Shown here in pieces: positions 6,826-11,395 of a DNA stretch of 11,395 nt. How positions within the stretch are numbered: position 1 is the stretch's first letter; each line of letters opens with the position of its first letter. The stretch lies in assembly GCA_947311745.1 (NCBI GenBank), contig CAMZLT010000094.1, positions 1 through 11,395 on the forward strand, written 5' to 3'. A model generated the notes under the pieces. That model saw only the letters and a program-made list of their open reading frames with translations, did not search any database and was not told where the DNA came from. The position numbers and the translations under genes are program-made. The DNA comes from an uncultured Flavobacteriaceae bacterium. Its GTDB lineage: Bacteria; Bacteroidota; Bacteroidia; Flavobacteriales; Flavobacteriaceae.

Positions 6826-8370
6826 ATGAAAAAAATAATTCTTTATCTACTGTTTATTTTTATAAGTTTTGGATATGCACAACAGCAAACAGAACGATTT
6901 ATAATTAAGAACTTAAAAATAAACAATCCATATCAAAATTTTGGTACTTCCTATAAAGGTTTAAACCGTATTATTTACTCTTCACAAGATAGCAAAAATT
7001 CATTGCTTGATTTGTACGAAGGAACCATAGCTAGAGATGGAGAAATAATTAATGTGAAAAAAATAAAGGGATTAAATACTAAATCTAATGAATCCAATAT
7101 TATCTTTACCAAAGATGGTAAAACCGTATATTTTACTAGAAGTTTATATGGTAAACAAAATACACTTAAAACAGGACAAGATAAGCTAGCAACTATTGCT
7201 ATTTTTAAAGCAAGTGTATCTGGAAATGGAAAATGGTCAAATATCACTCCATTACCTTTTAACGGAAATTACGATGTTGGACACCCTACTTTAAATTACG
7301 ACGAAAGCAAACTATACTTTACCTCAAATATGCCAGGATCATTTGGTGAAACGGATATTTTTGTAGTAGATATACACAAAGATGGTACATTTGGAATGCC
7401 AAAAAATATGGGGCCAAAGGTAAACTCAAAGCATAAAGAAATGTTTCCGAATATAGATAAAAATAACGTGCTATTTTATTCATCTAATAGAACAGACGAG
7501 AGCTATGGAGGTTTAGATATTTTTGCAGTAAAAATATATGAAAATGGCGATGTTTCCGAAAGATTACACTTAGAACCTCCAATTAATAGTATTGCAGATG
7601 ATTTTAGTTATATCTTTGACGATGTAAAAAAACAAGGATATTTTTCTTCCAATAGAATACGTGGTGTAGGTAGTGATGATATTTATTTCTTTACCGAAAC
7701 AAGACCATTATTATTTGATTGCTACCAAGAAATAACAGGAACTGTAACCGATTTGCAATACAATAAACCAATGGCTAATACTGAAGTTGTTTTAAACGAT
7801 GCAAACGGAATTTTAATTGAAAAAGCAACTACTAAAAAAGATGGAAAATTCTCGTTTAAAGATGCCGTTTGTGATACACCATATCAGTTATTAGCAAAAA
7901 AAAGACATTATTCCGAAGTTTTAAAAAATTTCACTACAAGACCAAAACACGACGGACAAACCTTAATGAATATAGAACTATCGGATAGTTTTATTGTAAA
8001 ACGCAGAGGAAAACGAATGCTAAATATCGATGTAATAAATTTTGATTACAATAGTGCTGCAATTAGACCAGATGCAGCAAACCAATTAGACAGAGTAATA
8101 AACACCATGAATCGGTATCCGAAAATGGTAATCGAACTAGGTACACATACCGATTCGCGAGGTAGAAATTTATACAATTTGGTTTTATCCAATAAAAGAG
8201 CAAAATCTGTGATTGAATACATTATAGAACATGGTGTTTCATCTGATAGAATTTCTGGTAGAGGTTATGGTGAAAAACGATTATTAAATCATTGTAAAGA
8301 TGGTGTAAAATGTACTGAAAAAGAACATGAGGTAAATCGTAGAAGTGAATTTGTAATTATTAAAATGTAA
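6826..8370 (+). CDS. PD40 propeller-CRD-OmpA envelope protein, copy C of three
   Basis: 514 residues, signal peptide ending 'FGYAQ' (15-19). The propeller blades correspond to those of A and B, with 'FTSNMPGSFGETDIFVVDI' (165-183) and 'GYFSSNRIRGVGSDDIYFF' (271-289). A carboxypeptidase-regulatory-like domain follows (about 299-386). Its OmpA domain (about 397-514) is the most canonical of the three: 'INFDYNSAAIRPDAANQLD' (404-422), 'GTHTDSRG' (439-446), N451, L454-S455 and R458-A459, giving the full T-D-x-x-G...N-x2-L-S-x2-R-A pattern with D443 and R458. Cys pairs C299/C349 and C490/C496 are conserved with the other copies. It is the most diverged copy in the N-terminal half. Peptidoglycan binding is well supported by motif, while the partner or ligand of the propeller is unknown. 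Last gene of the triplet; no clear terminator follows. Confidence 0.9.
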   Translation: MKKIILYLLFIFISFGYAQQQTERFIIKNLKINNPYQNFGTSYKGLNRIIYSSQDSKNSLLDLYEGTIARDGEIINVKKIKGLNTKSNESNIIFTKDGKTVYFTRSLYGKQNTLKTGQDKLATIAIFKASVSGNGKWSNITPLPFNGNYDVGHPTLNYDESKLYFTSNMPGSFGETDIFVVDIHKDGTFGMPKNMGPKVNSKHKEMFPNIDKNNVLFYSSNRTDESYGGLDIFAVKIYENGDVSERLHLEPPINSIADDFSYIFDDVKKQGYFSSNRIRGVGSDDIYFFTETRPLLFDCYQEITGTVTDLQYNKPMANTEVVLNDANGILIEKATTKKDGKFSFKDAVCDTPYQLLAKKRHYSEVLKNFTTRPKHDGQTLMNIELSDSFIVKRRGKRMLNIDVINFDYNSAAIRPDAANQLDRVINTMNRYPKMVIELGTHTDSRGRNLYNLVLSNKRAKSVIEYIIEHGVSSDRISGRGYGEKRLLNHCKDGVKCTEKEHEVNRRSEFVIIKM

Positions 8371-8409
8371 ATTAGCACTTTTTTAACCATTAAATTGTTT
8401 TAAAAATAA

Positions 8410-8417
8410 TATTTTTG
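8410..8417 (+). promoter_or_regulatory. Candidate Bacteroidota -7 element for the M23 gene
   Basis: TATTTTTG matches the Bacteroidota TAnnTTTG element at all fixed positions and lies in the 51-base gap between copy C and the M23 gene. No TTG sits at the usual ~19-20 base distance upstream (the nearest, 8395-8397, is only 12 bases away), so the -33 half is missing. If used, transcription would begin at about the GTG start codon, giving a leaderless or near-leaderless message. Confidence 0.4.
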
Positions 8418-8421
8418 CCTT

Positions 8422-9273
8422 GTGTCTAAAAAAAATAAATTACGACAAAAGCTAGTCGATAAATATCGTTTAGTAATACTAAACGAAAGCACTTTAGAAG
8501 AACGATTATCTTTTAAAATTAATCGCTTAAACGTTTACGTTTTAAGCGGTTTGTTTGCTATTGTTGTGATTTTGCTTACAACGCTATTAATAGCTTTTTC
8601 ACCTTTAAAAGAATACATTCCTGGCTATTCTTCTACAAAACTTAAAAAAACAGCAATTAAATTGGAAGAAGAAGTTTCTTTATACAAAAAGAAATTAAAT
8701 GAAAACGAAATATATATTCAAAATATAAAAAATATCCTTTCTGGAAATATAAAAACAACAGACTTTAAAACAGATTCTTTAAAAAGTACTATTTCTTTAG
8801 AAGGTATTAACGTTCATGCTACTCCAGAGGAAACCGAATTTAGAGAAAAAATAGAAGAAAAAGATAAATATTCTATTTTTGAGAAAGCAACCAAAAAAAC
8901 CGAAATCCTATTTTTTGCTCCTCTAAAAGGAAAAGTAACACAAAATTTTAGTTCTAAAGATAAACATTTAGCAGTAGATATTGCAGTGCCAAAAGACACA
9001 CCAGTAAAAGCAATTGCCGACGCTACTGTTGTATTTGCAGGATTTACAGTAAATACAGGATATGTTATTATTTTAGAACACAAGCAAGGATATTTATCGG
9101 TTTATAAACATAATCAAGACTTATTTAAAGAACAGGGTGAACTGGTTAAATCAGGCGAAGTCATCGCAACAGCAGGTAATACAGGGCATCTAACCAGCGG
9201 AACACATTTACATTTTGAACTTTGGAGCGATGGCTATCAAATTGATCCAACAAAATTTATCGAGTTTGAATAA
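8422..9273 (+). CDS. M23 (LytM) family metallopeptidase, single-pass membrane protein
   Basis: 283 residues starting at GTG (no in-frame ATG nearby). A basic cytoplasmic N-terminus (1-36) precedes one membrane segment (about 38-59), a charged helical stretch likely to coil (72-106), a linker, and a C-terminal LytM domain (about 163-283). The zinc/catalytic set is visible: H182 and D186 in 'HLAVD', H230 in 'YKH', and H262/H264 in 'THLHFE'. The motif has Ala where many LytM domains have Gly (H-x-G-x-D), but no metal ligand is lost. M23 enzymes cut peptide cross-links in peptidoglycan, so the catalytic domain should face the periplasm and act in wall remodelling. The chemical bond cut here is not proven. 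Two inverted repeats lie in the first 130 bases of the coding sequence. The gene follows three peptidoglycan-binding proteins, a suggestive but unproven link. Confidence 0.92.
   Translation: MSKKNKLRQKLVDKYRLVILNESTLEERLSFKINRLNVYVLSGLFAIVVILLTTLLIAFSPLKEYIPGYSSTKLKKTAIKLEEEVSLYKKKLNENEIYIQNIKNILSGNIKTTDFKTDSLKSTISLEGINVHATPEETEFREKIEEKDKYSIFEKATKKTEILFFAPLKGKVTQNFSSKDKHLAVDIAVPKDTPVKAIADATVVFAGFTVNTGYVIILEHKQGYLSVYKHNQDLFKEQGELVKSGEVIATAGNTGHLTSGTHLHFELWSDGYQIDPTKFIEFE
8466..8486 (+). repeat. Perfect 9-bp inverted repeat inside the M23 coding start
   Basis: TCGTTTAGT (8466-8474) and ACTAAACGA (8478-8486) are exact reverse complements around a 3-base AAT loop. The site encodes residues about 15-22 of the M23 protein. 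It could fold as an RNA hairpin about 45 bases after the start codon or be a dyad binding site. Chance arising from the protein sequence is not excluded. Confidence 0.55.
8524..8548 (+). repeat. Second inverted repeat, 10/11-base arms, in the M23 coding start
   Basis: CGCTTAAACG (8524-8533) pairs with CGTTTTAAGCG (8538-8548) with a single bulged T around a TTTA loop. It begins 37 bases after the first inverted repeat ends and shares the TAAACG/CGTTTA core with it. Encodes the residues just before and at the start of the membrane segment. Confidence 0.5.
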
Positions 9274-9296
9274 ATAAGTTGATTGTGTATATTTTA
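9265..9296 (+). promoter_or_regulatory. Candidate promoter for the GH3-rsmI pair
   Basis: TTTG (9265-9268) sits 20 bases upstream of TATATTTT (9289-9296), which matches seven of eight positions of TAnnTTTG. The spacing is close to the reported Bacteroidota arrangement. The upstream half lies within the end of the M23 gene. Expected transcription start would be near 9303, about 50 bases before the GTG of the GH3 gene. Such AT-rich matches arise often by chance, hence low confidence. Confidence 0.3.
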
Positions 9297-9353
9297 GTGA
9301 AATAGTAGAGGAATCAGCTTTTAAATAATTTACAACCACAATACCCCAAACCA

Positions 9354-10838
9354 GTGATTAAAAAAATAGTAGCCAAATTATACGCAAAAAAAATTGCAAA
9401 AGACATCCAAAAATGGGCAAACAATCCTATTGAAACACAAGAAAAAGTCTTTCAAAATTTAATACAAGACGCTTCAAATACTACGTTTGCTAAAGACCAT
9501 AATTTTAAACAAATTAAAACGTACTCCGATTTTAAAAAAAATGTTCCTGTACGAGATTACGAAGCCCTAAAGCCATATATCGAACAAATTAAACAAGGTA
9601 AAGAAAACATACTTTGGCAAGGAAAACCCATATATTTTGCAAAAACATCAGGTACAACCTCTGGTGCTAAATACATTCCGATTACCAAAGAATCTATGCC
9701 ATTTCATATACACGCAGCAAAACAAGCATTACTTTTGTATATACATAAAACAGGAAATGTCGATTTTGTAAACGGAAAAATGATTTTTTTACAAGGTAGT
9801 CCAGTTTTAGGAAAACATAATGATATAAAAACTGGTAGATTAAGCGGAATTGTGGCACACTTTGTACCTAAATATTTACAAAAAAATCGAATGCCTAGTT
9901 GGGAGACCAACTGTATTGAAGACTGGGAAACTAAAGTAAATGCCATTGTATCCGAAACCTACGACCAAAATATGACGCTAATAAGCGGAATTCCGTCTTG
10001 GGTACAAATGTATTTTGAAAAATTAATCGAAAAATCTAATAAAAAAGTAGGCGAACTTTTTCCTAATTTTAACCTTTTCGTTTACGGAGGCGTTAATTAC
10101 GAACCATATCGTGCAAAAATGGAGAACCTTATCGGAAGAAAGGTCGATTCCATTGAGCTTTTTCCTGCAAGTGAAGGTTTTTTTGCCTTTCAAGACATGC
10201 AAAATGAAAAAGGAATGCTATTATTATTAAACAGTGGTATTTTTTACGAATTTATTCCAGCTGACAAATTTTACAGTGAAAATCCAACAAGAATAACTGT
10301 AAAAGACGTAAAAATCGGTGTAAATTATGTGTTAATAATTTCTACAAACGCAGGACTTTGGGCTTATAATATTGGCGATACCGTTCAATTTACTTCATTA
10401 AAACCATACCGTGTAATTGTTTCGGGAAGGATTAAACATTTTATTTCGGCTTTTGGCGAACACGTAATTGCAAAAGAAGTAGAAACGGCATTAGAACAAG
10501 CAGTAAAAAATACCGATGTTCAAATAAACGAATTTACCGTTGCACCACAAATTAATCCAAAAAACGGATTGCCATATCACGAATGGTTTATAGAGTTTGA
10601 AAATGAACCAAGAAATATAGTAGATTTTGCAAAAAAAATAGATACTTATTTGGTACAGCAAAACAGTTATTACCAAGATTTAATCGATGGTAAAGTACTC
10701 CAAACATTAAAAATATCTAAAGTAAAAGAAAATGGTTTTCAAAATTATATGAAATCCATAGGGAAACTTGGTGGACAAAATAAATTACCAAGACTCGCAA
10801 ACGATAGAAAAATAGCAGATAAATTAGAAATTTTTTAA
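9354..10838 (+). CDS. GH3-family acyl-adenylate/amidosynthetase-like protein
   Basis: 494 residues starting at GTG, a normal length for bacterial GH3 proteins. Plant GH3 enzymes of this fold adenylate a carboxylic acid with ATP and then join it to an amino acid; bacterial substrates are mostly unknown, so the reaction here is inferred only in outline. Motifs in order: phosphate-binding 'KTSGTTSGAKYIPIT' (97-111); 'YGGVNYEPYR' (244-253); 'FPASEGFFAF' (270-279, the acyl/nucleotide-site block with E274); 'AYNIGDTVQF' (337-346, D342 probably contacting the nucleotide ribose); the hinge block 'GRIKHFISAFGEHV' (358-371) leading into the small mobile domain; and 'GQNKLPRL' (474-481), equivalent to the conserved C-terminal Lys-Pro-Arg segment. 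No membrane or signal segment, so cytoplasmic. An in-frame ATG is absent near the start, and GTG retains the conserved N-terminal helix. It lies 80 bases after the M23 gene and 8 bases before rsmI. Confidence 0.88.
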   Translation: MIKKIVAKLYAKKIAKDIQKWANNPIETQEKVFQNLIQDASNTTFAKDHNFKQIKTYSDFKKNVPVRDYEALKPYIEQIKQGKENILWQGKPIYFAKTSGTTSGAKYIPITKESMPFHIHAAKQALLLYIHKTGNVDFVNGKMIFLQGSPVLGKHNDIKTGRLSGIVAHFVPKYLQKNRMPSWETNCIEDWETKVNAIVSETYDQNMTLISGIPSWVQMYFEKLIEKSNKKVGELFPNFNLFVYGGVNYEPYRAKMENLIGRKVDSIELFPASEGFFAFQDMQNEKGMLLLLNSGIFYEFIPADKFYSENPTRITVKDVKIGVNYVLIISTNAGLWAYNIGDTVQFTSLKPYRVIVSGRIKHFISAFGEHVIAKEVETALEQAVKNTDVQINEFTVAPQINPKNGLPYHEWFIEFENEPRNIVDFAKKIDTYLVQQNSYYQDLIDGKVLQTLKISKVKENGFQNYMKSIGKLGGQNKLPRLANDRKIADKLEIF

Positions 10839-10846
10839 ATTTTATT

Positions 10847-11395
10847 ATGAAACTTTATATCGTTCCAACACCAATAGGAAATTTAGAAGATATTACTTTA
10901 CGAGCAATACGAATTCTTAAAGAAGTAGATATAATTTTAGCCGAAGACACACGTACTTCTGGTAAATTATTAAAACATTTTTCTATTGAAACTGCTATGC
11001 AAAGCCATCATATGCATAACGAACACAAAACCGTAAAAGGCATCGTAAATCGTATTAAAAATGGAGAAACTATTGCTTTAATTAGCGATGCAGGAACACC
11101 TGCAATATCCGATCCTGGTTTTTTGTTAACACGTGCTTGTGTCAAGGAAAATATAGAAATTGAATGCCTGCCAGGAGCAACTGCCTTTGTTCCTGCATTG
11201 GTAAATAGTGGTTTGCCAAATGATAAATTTGTATTTGAAGGCTTTTTACCTCCAAAAAAGGGAAGGCAAACCAGATTAAAACTCTTAGCTGAAGAAACTA
11301 GAACAATGATTTTTTATGTTTCACCACATAAATTAGTAAAAACCTTAACCCAATTTTCGGAGTATTTTGGAGCAGAACGTCAAGTTTCTGTTTCA
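10847..11395 (+). CDS. rsmI: 16S rRNA 2'-O-ribose C1402 methyltransferase (3' end beyond window)
   Basis: ATG at 10847 opens a frame that stays open for 183 codons to the last base. Full-length proteins are usually about 220-285 residues, so the C-terminus is missing. RsmI methylates the ribose of C1402 in the 16S rRNA decoding site using S-adenosylmethionine. Recognisable blocks are the N-terminal 'IVPTPIGNLEDITLRA' (5-20), 'ILAEDTRTSGKLL' (30-42), 'LISDAGTPAISDPG' (78-91, SAM-binding loop), 'CLPGATAFVPALVNSGLP' (107-124) and 'FEGFLPPKKGR' (130-140). All are typical of this tetrapyrrole-methylase-fold family. Its start is 8 bases after the GH3 stop, so it is probably read on the same transcript. 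Confidence 0.95.
   Translation, partial: MKLYIVPTPIGNLEDITLRAIRILKEVDIILAEDTRTSGKLLKHFSIETAMQSHHMHNEHKTVKGIVNRIKNGETIALISDAGTPAISDPGFLLTRACVKENIEIECLPGATAFVPALVNSGLPNDKFVFEGFLPPKKGRQTRLKLLAEETRTMIFYVSPHKLVKTLTQFSEYFGAERQVSVS

Noticed and set aside
3666..8370. Calling the triplet porE or assigning it to the type IX secretion system.
   Set aside because: The domain order overlaps with PorE, but the TPR region and lipobox are missing and no other secretion gene is in the window. The class is common in Bacteroidota with varied roles.
8965..8980. Loss of Gly in the M23 H-x-G-x-D motif (HLAVD) as a sign of an inactive, EnvC/NlpD-like degenerate domain.
   Set aside because: All metal and catalytic positions (H182, D186, H230, H262, H264) remain; an Ala at the middle position does not remove a ligand.

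Overview
The window is strongly AT-rich (roughly 70% A+T by eye), and every gene reads on the + strand. The proteins point to a Bacteroidota organism, most likely a member of the Flavobacteriaceae. The reasons are Asn/Lys/Ile-rich proteins, weak or absent Shine-Dalgarno sequences, TAnnTTTG-type promoter elements, PD40/OmpA envelope proteins ending their signal peptides in 'AQ', and the order yicC-gmk-nadD. Genus cannot be decided from this sequence. There are no tRNAs, rRNAs, insertion sequences, phage genes or CRISPR arrays, and no gene-free stretch longer than 80 bases.

Layout: (1) 1-601 is the end of an OmpH/Skp-like periplasmic chaperone made as a lipoprotein, closed by an intrinsic terminator at 633-664. 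(2) 677-3593 is a tightly packed unit of four genes: an EamA/DMT permease (TTG start), yicC (RNase family), gmk (guanylate kinase) and nadD (nicotinate-nucleotide adenylyltransferase). The last three junctions are a 4-base overlap, a 1-base overlap and zero spacing. (3) 3666-8370 holds three consecutive paralogous secreted envelope proteins of 515, 517 and 514 residues. Each has a signal peptide, a PD40 beta-propeller, a carboxypeptidase-regulatory-like domain and a C-terminal OmpA peptidoglycan-binding domain. (4) 8422-9273 is a membrane-anchored M23 (LytM) metallopeptidase with a GTG start. (5) 9354-10838 is a GH3-family adenylating/acyl-amidosynthetase-like protein with a GTG start. (6) 10847-11395 is the first 183 codons of rsmI, cut by the window end.

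The window mixes housekeeping functions (nucleotide and NAD synthesis, RNA decay, 16S rRNA methylation) with a cell-envelope theme: an outer-membrane protein chaperone, three propeller proteins predicted to bind peptidoglycan, and a peptidoglycan hydrolase. The most notable element is the triple PD40-CRD-OmpA cassette. Its architecture resembles PorE-type components of the type IX secretion/gliding apparatus, but it lacks the TPR segment, has no lipobox, and has no PorP/SprF-type partner in view. Two cysteine pairs are conserved across all three paralogues. The function of the cassette cannot be settled from sequence alone.
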